A DNA stretch of 64,000 bases from Ianthella basta (Eukaryota > Porifera > Demospongiae > Verongiida > Ianthellidae). Positions within the stretch are counted from its first letter, which is position 1. Each line of letters opens with the position of its first letter. Of the stretch, positions 10,847 to 22,400 are shown piece by piece. Below the pieces are notes generated by a model. It was given only the letters and a program-made list of their open reading frames with translations. It made no database searches and was not told the DNA's origin. Both the position numbers and the translations under genes were made by a program. The stretch spans positions 6,219,233 through 6,283,232 of the forward strand of contig OZ025884.1 in the NCBI GenBank assembly GCA_964019415.1, given 5' to 3'.

Positions 10847-11758
10847 CTACCAAACATCATGCTCACAGCACTCACACAGACTCACTATTGACGTTTTTGT
10901 CTCAGGAACAGTGAATTTTAGCAAAGGGCAAACCATTTGTCTGCAGCTTGGCCGTTTAGCAGGATTGTCCTGCAAGCATTGAATGATGGGCTGCTTCATA
11001 GGATGGTACGTGGCAGGTAATTTAGCCAGGTCAGCAGATCGACGCTTCACCTCCTTCTGTGTACCAATGCCTTGTAGACCACATGAGGGAGACTGCTGGG
11101 TACAGACTTGCAATGCCACCACACCGAGGGAGAACACGTCTCCTTTGTCTGTGAAGTGTGGTCGATCTTTCAAACACTCTGGTGGCATGTACATGACGCA
11201 CCCCGGGGCCTTGGTGGTGAGGTACTTGACGGAAGAGGGACGGAATTTGGCTTGTCCAAAGTCGCTGATCTTCACAACGCTGCCGTCTTTGTTCATCAGC
11301 ACGTTCTTTGCCGTCAAGTCGCGATGAAGAATTTGGGGGGCGTGGTGATGGAGGTACAGTAATCCCAGCGCAATCTGTAAGATGATGTTACCTTGTTTCG
11401 ACAGTGGTAGTGTCCCTCGGTACTTCTCAAGGAAGTCTTCCAAAGTCTGATGCATTAGCTCCATAACGAGCAGAGCCCTTCCGTGCTGGTTGAACACGCC
11501 AATGAATACCACCACGTTTGCATGTTTGGCCGTCTCCATTAGCTCGCACTCGTCATGAAACCCCCTCAGAATCCCTTCCAAATCCTCTCTCCTCTCCCTC
11601 GCGCAGTCCAGCAGGAGCTGATGTATCTTCTTGATGGCTACGGGCCTCCTTCCCAGCGTACCTCGGCACACCACCCCGTAGGCTCCTCGGCTGATTTCAT
11701 CGCCGACTATGAGCGCGTCAGGACGAGGAGCGAAGATGCGTGAAAAGATGTGTCCCAT
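10847..11758 (-). CDS. Intronless protein kinase, tyrosine-kinase-like (TKL) type
   Basis: 303 residues from ATG 11758, essentially one kinase domain. Visible landmarks: glycine loop ISRGAYGVV; ATP lysine in VAIKK; helix-C glutamate near FHDECELME; catalytic loop HRDLTAKNVL; DFG in KISDFGQAKF; MPPE in place of APE; GDVFSLGVV of helix F; late arginine in NPAKRPSCRQM. All catalytic residues are present, so it is probably active. HRDLxAxN and the P+1 region resemble tyrosine or TKL kinases; a search is needed to fix the specificity. The N terminus MGHIFS fits the MGxxxS/T rule for N-myristoylation, suggesting membrane attachment. The single exon among spliced neighbours may mean retrocopy origin. 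No partner gene can be inferred from context. Confidence 0.88.
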   Translation of the reverse strand: MGHIFSRIFAPRPDALIVGDEISRGAYGVVCRGTLGRRPVAIKKIHQLLLDCARERREDLEGILRGFHDECELMETAKHANVVVFIGVFNQHGRALLVMELMHQTLEDFLEKYRGTLPLSKQGNIILQIALGLLYLHHHAPQILHRDLTAKNVLMNKDGSVVKISDFGQAKFRPSSVKYLTTKAPGCVMYMPPECLKDRPHFTDKGDVFSLGVVALQVCTQQSPSCGLQGIGTQKEVKRRSADLAKLPATYHPMKQPIIQCLQDNPAKRPSCRQMVCPLLKFTVPETKTSIVSLCECCEHDVW

Positions 11759-12092
11759 TACTATTTCAGGGGAACCTGTCTACTTCAAGCAGCCACCTCA
11801 CAGGTGAATGTCTTGTACAGGTTCCACTGTATTCACTCTGTACCAGAAGCTAGGGCGTACCATTCCTTTTTTAGCTTTCAGGGGTGCGGCGCGAGGTCAC
11901 CTGAGGGTTAGGGTTGGGGTTGATTTTCTATAATTGATATAATTTTGCTGAGCTAGCTGCCGGACGAACATCCACGTTCTATTATATACGTATTATGCAG
12001 ACAGGTCGTCAGACATGCAGTACGCAAACAAACTGCAGGTTCATTAAATAAATCAAGCTTAAGTGAACAAAATACAGACACACAGGCATGAG
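11759..12092. other. Gene-free stretch upstream of the kinase
   Basis: Would contain the kinase promoter. No TATA box or other motif can be assigned with confidence. Confidence 0.3.
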
Positions 12093-12437
12093 AACATGGG
12101 AGTGAGGTCACCTTTGGGGTCATGCTCTTTCTGTTAAGGTGACCCCAAAATTAATGCAGGGAGAGCAAGCTAATGAGTCAAGACCTTCTATTGATCTGGG
12201 TTACAGGAGTTGAGGGTAAACCCCCACACAACTTCTGAACTGACTTCACACAGGTTGGGACACTGTACAGCTTCAAGTTGTTCATGAACTGGTATGCACT
12301 TTGTACCCTCCCCCCCCCCCCCCACCCCACCACTTGTACCTCTTCATGGATGTCACTTTCTATGCAACAGGTCTGTTAAGCATTCTGGCAATTGTATTTG
12401 ATTGTGACACATGTACACACACACGTACACACACACA

Positions 12438-12503
<66 letters not shown>

Positions 12504-12525
12504 TGGAATACCCATATATTAATTA
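12093..12525. repeat. Duplicated downstream flank, copy near cadherin B (includes poly-C and CA runs)
   Basis: Closely matches 36668-37110: CTGTTAAGGTGACCCC, GCTAATGAGTCAAGACCTT, a C tract, CTTGTACCTCTTCATG and a CA run at 12417-12499 occur in the same order. Each copy lies downstream of a cadherin gene (B and C), so this is either part of the tandem-duplication unit or an older dispersed repeat. Confidence 0.8.
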
Positions 12526-13047
12526 TGGGTTTGCAACTGAGACTGCATGGGGAGATCCTACATAGATCCTTTGGATGCACATATGCATGATTGCACCGCA
12601 TGGGGTATATAATATAGCTATAGCCCAGACCCATACATGTCCAGCCATTTCATATAGTAAAGGGTAGAAAGGGACTTCCAGCTGCCGACGTCTTATATAC
12701 AAAATGGAGACTGGAAGTGGTCTGGCTTGAGACTAGTGCTGGGGAGGTGATCAATTATTGTACTGCATGATGTTGGGTTCATCATAATTATTATACAGGC
12801 AATATGTATGACTTTCGCTATGATGTCAATGTACACATAGTTATACCAAGGTAAGGCTCATTAGGTCATACAATTGGAGGTTCTATATATTACTAACATT
12901 ACTAATACAAGTCAGCAATTAAAGGCCTAAGAGTCACTCAACGGTTTAATATACAATACATTGTGTGTCATTAATTCTTTTGTATCAGAAAATGAATGAC
13001 TTAAACTGTAAGATGACAAACTACATTAATGTGGTTCTTCATTTACA

Positions 13048-13477
13048 TTAAATATAGCAGCCTTGAGATCCTCCGGCAGTTCCAGCACTCTCACTTGCAT
13101 TCTCCATATCTTCATATGCTGTTTCATCACCATCAGTGGCTGCAGCATGGGAGACAACAGGCACATTTCTGATGTTCTCATTCACTTCCTCCATTGGTTC
13201 TTCATATGTTTCAGTGATATCAGTGGTTGCAGCACTGACTGCCACATTTCTGGTGCTCTGTATCGTTTCATCCATGTCTTCATAAGTTGTTTCAGCAACA
13301 GCAGCTGTAGCATTGATGGCTGTATCTGCAGGCTGTCTATCTGTCAGGTTGGCCAATGACACTAACTGAATTTGTGTCTTGTCCTGGTAACATGGGTTCT
13401 TATGAAGTGTTACTGCTCCAGCAAGGGTATAACTGCTTGTTGCAATCTCTTCATAAATCACTTGATCAGTTTTATTC
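13048..13477 (-). CDS. Cadherin B cytoplasmic tail exon
   Basis: 143 codons ending in TAA (13048-13050). After KNKTDQVIYEEIATSS come three degenerate copies of a unit: TTYEDMDETIQSTRN, ETYEEPMEEVNENIRN and TAYEDMENASES. The Tyr-acidic pattern is a plausible tyrosine-kinase substrate. Acceptor TACCAG at 13478-13480. Copies A and C have shorter or altered versions. Confidence 0.85.
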
Positions 13478-16400
13478 CTGGTATTTACAGAGAGGGCAAA
13501 AAAGTTCTAACAGTCATATAACTACTAGCTTCTGTAGTGAACAGTATTTGCAAAGACCAAATATACATTGTACTGCATGGCATGTATGAACTGATATTTA
13601 ATTAATGGCAGCAATATGCACATGATGCCCAAGTGTACATTTGACAAGGTGGCTATCAATGTATGCATGTACGTACGTACATGTGTCACATGCAGTTCTC
13701 ATTGTGCAGTTTTGCATGCATGTATATATACATCATGCATACAGTATATAACATATATTATACGTACACATCCAATTATAAGGAACCAGACATTTGTATA
13801 TTCTATATGTACTTCAGAAACTAAGCAAAATCAGTTGCTTGCCATTTCCTTCCTATATCTACGTAATTGCACTGCACCCACTCACTTTTTTGCTATCCGT
13901 CTCTTCTGTTCACGGCAGCAACAGCAACAACAGATAAAGAAGACCACGACACAGACAACAAGTATAAAGAATACCACCACCGCTACAATCACTGCAATCA
14001 CAGTAACAGTGTTTGGTGGAGCAAAGGTAGCCGGTGGGTCTCTGATAACATCACTCCCTAAAATGCAGATGTTATTGAACAGAGTGCCCTCTTTCAGGTG
14101 TGAGGCAATGGTAGTCTGGAGCTTCTCACCAGAGGCAAAACTCTTGGTGAAGTGCTGCGCTATGTCAATGGTGGGAACAAGGGGGCTGGTCCAGTTCTGG
14201 TAGAACTGACCAACAACAAAGTACACCAGCATTCGAGAGTCAACCCTAGTGGGGGAGAGGGTGAAGTGTACACACTTACAGAGTAACACTTCACACATTC
14301 AAGAGCAATACATGATAATACACAAAATGGCAATGCCTTACTTGCTTTCATCTGCTTCAGGTTCTGTGATGTTGTGTACAAACAGTGAGCCGGAAAATCC
14401 ATTGCGGCTGTACAAGTCTTGTAGGGCAGCTCTAAGACGCTCCCGGTTGTACTGCAGCACTGTGGTTGAGTTACATGACTTCAGAATCAAGAGGTGGCTA
14501 GTGTTGTAGATGTTCACAGCTACAAATGCAGTTGCCCTACCCTTTGCTGGTTGGTTGTTATCCTCTGCAATTACCTCAAAGAGGTACTTATGTGGCCAGT
14601 TCAATGTGATAGGATTATTTGTGGTGATGGCACCACTTTCAGGGTCAACAGCAAAAGGAAGCTCTGACTCGTCCTCAGTTAGTTGTCTTGTGTATCTCAC
14701 TCTCTGTCTGTCATGGTCAATAGCAGTCACGGCCAGCACTTCTTTCCCCACAACCTCTCCAAAAAGAACCTGAGATGTGTACACAGCTGTGGGAAACTCG
14801 GGGGGAGTATTCTGCACTTGGAGAGTGAAGATAATTGTGGAGGAGAGGGAAGGCTGTCCGCCATCCATTGCCTTCAGAATGATGCTGATGCCATGATATG
14901 CCTCTACAATAGTCTTTACAGCTTGTAATCTTGCAACGAACCTGCCAGATGAGGGATTCTCTCTGACAACAGTAAACAGCTCCTCACCTGGTGTTGGGGC
15001 ATAAGTGAGGGTGAAGGAGATGTCAGCATTTGAGCCTTCATCTGCATCTGTGACAGTGAGGGTGACTAGGAGAGAGCCTGGTCCAGCCCCAGGCAAGATG
15101 GCTGCTTCAGTTACAGGGTTAATGAAAACTGGAGGATTGTCGTTGATATCAGTCACAGTTACCGTCACTGCAGCAGAGGCAGATTGACTGTCCAGTGCCA
15201 AGTCTTCTGCAATGACATTGAAGTTGTACTCTGGTGTCTCCTCTCTGTCTAAAATGGCCAGCAAAGACAGCTCTCCAGTGATGCTGTTGAAACTGAATAC
15301 AGTGTCATCACCATCGATTGTGTAACGCACTTCACCATTCAACAAGAAATCAGGATCTTCAGCTACAAATGTGCCCAGAAGTACTGCACCTGGATCATCA
15401 CGGGCACCTTCCACTACACTGAATGAGTATGAAGGTTCAGTAAACATTGGGGCATTGTCATTGATGTCTTGGACTACAATGCGCAGCAAAGCTGTTACGT
15501 TCACCCTTGTTGCTTGATCAAAAACCTCAATCAGAAGGCGGTGCTCAGAAATTTCCTCCCTATCCAGCTTCATTTCATTGACAATGGTATCACTATTTGT
15601 CACACCAAACACTCCGTCATCATTCCCCCCAATGATAGTATACACTGTATTGGAGGTGACATCAACAGCCTTGGCCTTCAAATTCTGTGTCAGATTGTAG
15701 CGGAAAGCACCAATGACATCAGTTTCAAGGAAGACAGCTTCAAAGAGAGTCACTTCACGTACAAACACATTGACACAAGTCTTGCCCTCCATCTCTCCAT
15801 CGGTTACATACACAGTGAAGTAGTAGTTGGTGGACACACCAGTGGGTACACTACCAATCAGTGTCAGCTCTTGTGTGCTGTCATCTACATCAAATAGCTG
15901 GATGACTTCATTCTGTCTTGGGAGAGAGGGATCGGGGCATGGGTCTGCACTCACTAGGAAGTCTAGTGGCTCCAGGTTGTCAGCGTCAGAGGCTCTGAAC
16001 CTGGCCAGTCTACTACCAATAGGGTCAGAATCTGTGATGTATATAACATACTCTGACTGGTCAAAAGTAGGTGGGTTGTCATTGACGTTATTCACAGAGA
16101 CAGTGACAATTGTGTGTGAGGTGAGCTGAGGAGAGCCATTGTCTGAGGCAACCACTTGGAGGATTAACCGGTTGAAGAGTTCATAGTCAATCTCATTCAC
16201 AGTAGCGATCCATCCAGTGATGTTATCAATGGTAAAGAACTGACTCTCTGGAGTCTCTACCAAACTGTAGCTGATTCGTCCTCCTTCTCCTGTGTCCACA
16301 TCATCAGCTCGCACTTGTATCACCATGACGACTGCATTCTCATTTATGCTGGCTTGATAACCATCAGGCTGGGAGAAAACTGGTCTGTTGTCATTCACAT

Positions 16401-19400
16401 CTATTACTTCTACAATAAGGGTGGCAAAAGCTTCATACCGGCCATCAGATGCCATAATCACTATGCCATACTCAGTTCTGCTCTCAAAGTTTAGCTCTCT
16501 GTTGAGAATCATGTCACCAGTGCTTGTTTCTATTGAAAAGAGCTGAAGAACCTCGTTGTCACTGCTTTGCAGTGCAAAGTTAGGGTCTGTCTGTGTGCCA
16601 AACATTAGTGCCATTTTTAAGTCTTCCCCATTGAAGATCACAGCACCAATAGTCTCATTCTCTCTCACAGCTGTCCTAAACACAGCTGGGATGAACCGTA
16701 AAGATACAGAATCATTCACTTGTATGTTGACAATCACTTGCACATTTAGTGAGAAAGCTGGGGTTCCCTGATCACTGACTTGCACTGAGAGATCAATAAC
16801 ACCTGGTAGTACTGTTCCAGTCAGCTCAAGGATGCCTTCGTCCATATTCCATGTGAATGCTGCGCCACCAAATGTGTCTTGACTCACAATAGTGAATGAG
16901 AGGTCTCCATTGGGTCCTTCATCAGCATCACTGCAGTTAAGGGCAGCTAGAGACAACCTGTCGTAATCACCTTCCACAATCAAGTGGACAAATGTTTCCT
17001 CTGTGCACAATGGCCTGTTGTCATTGATGTCAACAATGTCAATTGTGACATTGATTGAAGATGTTAAAGACCCAGCAATCATGTCTCCATCATCAGCCTC
17101 AATGGTAAGCCTGAAAGAAGGATTAATTTCTCGATCCACAGTGGACACAAGTGAGATGACACCTGTCAGTCGGTCAACCACAAAAGCCAGTATGTCAGGA
17201 TTCCTCTCTACCACAGTGTATGTGATAACAGCACTTTGCCGATTGTCAAGGTCAGAGGCAATCACTTGGCCTACTGTTACTGCCATGTCCACTTCTGTGT
17301 TCTCCATCACACTAAACTTGTATGGGACTGAGGAGTTGGCACCTTCAAACACTGGAGCATAGAAGTTGACTGCATTCACAGACACTACAATGCTTTGGGA
17401 AGAGGACATTGGAAGGCCTGCCTCTGTAGGGGGATTGTCTGTGCAAACTATTGTCAGAGAATGTTCAATTGCTTCTTCATAGTCCAGTGCTCTCAACAGT
17501 TGGAGACTGCCAGTACGAGAATCAACTACAAATTGGTTGAACTGATCACCTTGTATGAAGAAGCTAACAGGAAACCCATCCCTGTCAGTACAAGTGAATT
17601 GAACAAGCATCACACCAGTGCGTTGATTCTCTTCCAGTGTGATGGCTGATGGACCTGTTATTACTGGCTGGAAGTCATTGTTGTTAAGGATGTTCACAAA
17701 CAAGACCACATCCGTGAACATTTGGTTCACTTGAGAAGCATCGTATGCCCGAATGGTGAGATTGTACACTGGCTGCACCTCATAGTCTAGCCGTTTGTTC
17801 AGAATTACTTTCCCAGTACCTTCATCAATGGAAAAGGTGCTGTTGACGTTGCCTCCAACTATTGCATATGTAATGCCTATGGGAGTCTCCACATCAGTTG
17901 CATACACAACAAAGATGACCACTGGAACAGATGCAGTTTCCTCCACAGTAACGGATCCCATGAAGTTGACAAAGACCGGTGGTCTTTCGTTCATTGGTGT
18001 GATAGTGATGTTCATAGTGGAAGTGTCTGAAAGAGAAGGCATTCCTCTGTCACTGCACACAAATGTGAGGGTCTTCACAGGTAATGTGAGCTCGTCAACA
18101 TTTGTGAAGATACGAGCTACAGTCTGACCTGGCCGAGAGGATAGGATTGCAAGCTGAAAGTTATCAGCATTGCCAGAACTAGTCATTGAAATGCTCAACT
18201 CAGCATTCTGATTGATGTCTCCATCAATACAAGTAATATCTCCCACAATGGAGCCACTTTCTAATTCAACTGATATAAACACTTCATACACCTGTTCACT
18301 AAAATATGGTGCTTCGTTAACATCAGTGACAGACACGTTTACATCAGCATACCCTGTCAAGCTGATGGGGGAGCCTCGGTCGGTGGCAGCCACCTCAAGG
18401 TTGTAAACATTTTGCTGTGTTGCATTCAAACTACTAGCTATAGCAAGTGACTGACCACTGGTGACAAAGTCAGTGGATCCAATGCTGGTGGTGATTTGTA
18501 GAGAGAACTGACCATCATTTCCACCATCAAAATCAGATACATTCAATTGCTGAATTGTGGACCCAGCACTGATATCTTCTGATACTTGAACAAGGTATAC
18601 TGAAGGGTCAAACACTGGTCTGTACTCATTGACAGGTTCTACAATGATGATAACTATCCCTGTAGTCATTTGGGGATCAGAGCCCCTATCATGGCACATC
18701 ACAGTGATGTTGTACTGGGTCACACCTGAGTCGTAGTCAAGAGCTCCTATTAGAGAGAGAACCCCGTCTGGAGTCACACTGAACAGCCCATCTGCAGTCT
18801 GTCCACTGGGAATGCTGACAGAAGTCTCTCCATTACTTCCTTCATCGCTATCTTCACAGATGATTGTTGACACTAAGGTGGAAGGTGAGATCGTCTCTTG
18901 CACAAAGATGGTTTGTTCTGCTGGGATTATCTCAGGCACATTATCATTGATATCTCGCACCCTGACAACAAGAACTGCTAGTGAGGAGTGTCCATTGGCT
19001 GTTGCTTGGATGATGACATGATGTACGGCTTGAACCTGACGATTCAGCATGCCAGTTTTCCTCACATCACCACTTGAGGCATCTACTGAAAACTCTGAAC
19101 CGCCTTCAAACACAGTGAAAGTGACGGGGCTAGCTGATTGTGTTTCAGCACGGACAGTGTACACAATCACATCAGTGTAGTCACCTTCGTTGATGGTTGT
19201 TTCGTATCTGTTGGATGGCACAAACTGAGGTATGAGGTTCCTGTCTTCATAGATGGTGATTGCCACAGCTGATGTGAGTGCAATACGCCCACCTCTGTCT
19301 GCACAGTGGACTTTTACAGTGTGTACTGCAGGTGAGTCAAAAGTGCTATTCATCACAAGCTGACTATTCACATCAAGGACAAATTTGGGAGAGGTAGTGG

Positions 19401-22400
19401 AGGCTATTGACAATGTGGGATCACCAACTGGTACAGTGTCTTCATCCTCACAAGCAAACTGCTGCACCAAGAGACCTGCCCTTTCACTCACATGAATGTC
19501 TACAGCAGCAGCAGTTGGTGTCAAAACTGGGTTGTTGTCATTCACATCACTCAGCTGTATTACTAACTGAGCAGTGCTTGCTTCTCCACCCTCATCCTCA
19601 ACAATGACAGTCAGAGCATGTTCACGAGAGGCTTCATAATCCAAAGGACGAATCACTGTTATAGAGCCATTATCAGAGTTGACATGGAATGATGGGTTGG
19701 GCTCAATCACACGGAAAGAGAATATGCCGTCTCTGCCACTATCTCTGTCTGTTGATGCTACCCGACCAACAATGCTACCCACAGCAGTGTCTTCGGGCAC
19801 ATCTGGGATAGTATAGGTATTCAATGTGAACATTGGTGGATGCTCATTGACAGGGGTCACCCTGATCAGAACAGTAGCTGTAGCTGACTGAGGTGGAGTT
19901 CCACTGTCGCTGCAGGAGATTGTGACGGTGTGAGCCATGCTAGTTTCATAATCTAACGTACTGTTCACAAACACCACACCATCACTGCTAATGTCAAACG
20001 AACTGTTAGAGCTGGTCACTTGGTAAGATAGCTCTGCATTTTTAGGCAAGTCCCCATCTTCGCAGGTCACAGAAAGGACTGCTTGAAATCTAACTGTTGA
20101 TTCACTGACAGTGCCTCGATAGAAGTTGCTTGGTGTGAAGACAGGTGCATTGTTATTCACATCAGTTACTGTGATGGACACTATCACACGTGAATTCAGT
20201 TCATTGGGTCCCACATTCTGAGCAGAAACCAAAACGTAGTAAGTGCTCTTCACAACAGCATTGAGGCGTGCAGTGGTGAAAAGGGAACCTGAGGAGGGAT
20301 CAATGCCAAACTGCTCTGCCCCGTCACCCTCACCATCCACAATGGAGTAACTCACACCAATGTTGATGTTGGCTGGCGTTGCAGACACCTGGAGGAAATC
20401 GCCAAGTACTGGATGATCTTCGGGTATGGAAGCATTGTAACTAGCCTCATCAAAGATAGGAGCACCTACACTAATGAGAGACACAATGATGACAACTTGT
20501 ACAGATGATGATAGCATAGGAGTTCCTCTATCAGTGCAAAACACTCTTAGAGTGTAGACAGCTTCAGTTTCAAGGTCTCCTGTTAAGAGGATGCTGCCTT
20601 CATTGGTGATAGCAAACTTGTCTGAGGTGGGAAAGATGTCATAATCTATGAGTTGGTTCACACCTGAATCACCGTCTGAGCAGCTAACATTGACAACAGA
20701 GCCAAGGAGTGCATGGTCTGTCAAGATGGCAGCCTCGTAAATAGGTTGACTGAAAACTGGAATATTGTCATTAGCATCCTCAACCTGGACAAACACAGTG
20801 GTTGAGCCAGTGAAGCGCTTGCCATCAGGGGCAGTTGCTCCGCCATCCACGGCCACTACTGTTAAGTTGTATTCATTGATAGTTTCAAAGTCCAATGCTG
20901 ACAGAAGGCTGATATCCCCTGTGGTTGAGTTAATAAAGAGCTTGTTTCCAAAGTTTCCACTTTCAATAGCATAAGAAAACTCTCCAAAGCTACCAATGTC
21001 AGAGTCTCTTGCCACAACTTGCTTCACTGATTCTGAGGCATTGAGGTTCTCTGGTACAGGAACAGTGTAAATATCCAGGTCAAATGTTGGAACATGATTG
21101 TTTTCAAATTGAACAGTGATGGTGACAATGCCTGATGCAACCTCAGGTTCATCTGTAGTGATGAGATTGTAGCAGATCACAGGAAGGACATGTACTGGTG
21201 TTTCATCAAGCTGCTTCAACAAACGCATCATTCCATACTCGTCTACACTAAATACATTAGAAGGTGGAATGAAGGTGAAATTGAAGGTATCTCCTCTTTG
21301 TAAAGCATCATTTGAGCACTTTAGCTGACCGAATGGTTCGTTCACTGGTGTATCATGGGCCACAAGATATCTTCCTGGTGGCAGAGCCAAGTCAGAGCTA
21401 TCACTGATGTCCAAGACATTAATTATGACAAGCACTTCTGTAAAGTTACCATTTCCATCTGTAGCTCGGACAATAAGTCCATGCCTACGCTGCAGCTCAT
21501 AGTCTACTGAGAAATCAAGCTGAAGAATACCATTCTCACGATTGATTCTGAAATGGCCATCCTCATTCCCATCTGTGATACTGTATGTCAAAGCTGTCCC
21601 ACTGGTTGTCTCAGCAGAGATCTGTGTGAAGTTGTTCCTTACTGGGGTATCCTCAGGGAGGTTCCATTGGTAAACCACCTGGGAGAACTTTGGATTACCA
21701 GGACACAAAATGGCAATGAATACCTGTCCTATAGTGGAAAACATTCCGTCTGTGCAAGAGATATTAGCTGTGTAGCTGGTGCCACCACTCTTAGTGAGGT
21801 CTTCGTTGACCACAATGCTATAGTGACCAGAGCTTCCTTGAGTAGCAAAAGGAATGTCAATTGGGTCTTGTGTTACAGTGACAACACCGAAACTGCCAGA
21901 GTCATCATCTTCGCACATGAACTCAAGGACTGAAGTTCCCATTGAGGTGGTAACATTCACAACAGTACCATAAATGCCACTTCCACTGAGCTCTGGAGCA
22001 TGGTCATTGACATTGTTAATGGTGACTGTGACAGTAGCTGTGTCTGACAGAACATCAGACCCATTGAAGCTACCTCCATCTTCAACAATAACTGAAATGC
22101 TAAACATGTCCAGCACCTCAAAGTCCATGGGGGCAGTTACAAGGATCGCCCCACTTTCAGGATCCACATAGAAATCTGGGTTGGCTGAAGCAAGCCTGTA
22201 CCTCAAACTGTCAGTGGGACTGTCACTGTCGGTTGCAGCAACAACACCAATTGAGTCTAGCACTGCAATGGTCTCATCAATGGTAAAGCTATATTCAGAA
22301 CTTCCAAACATAGGTGGGAACTTGTTCTTGCGATACACTTCCAGAGCCAAGTCTACTTCACTCCTTAAGGATGGCGAACCAAAGTCTGACACCACAATTG

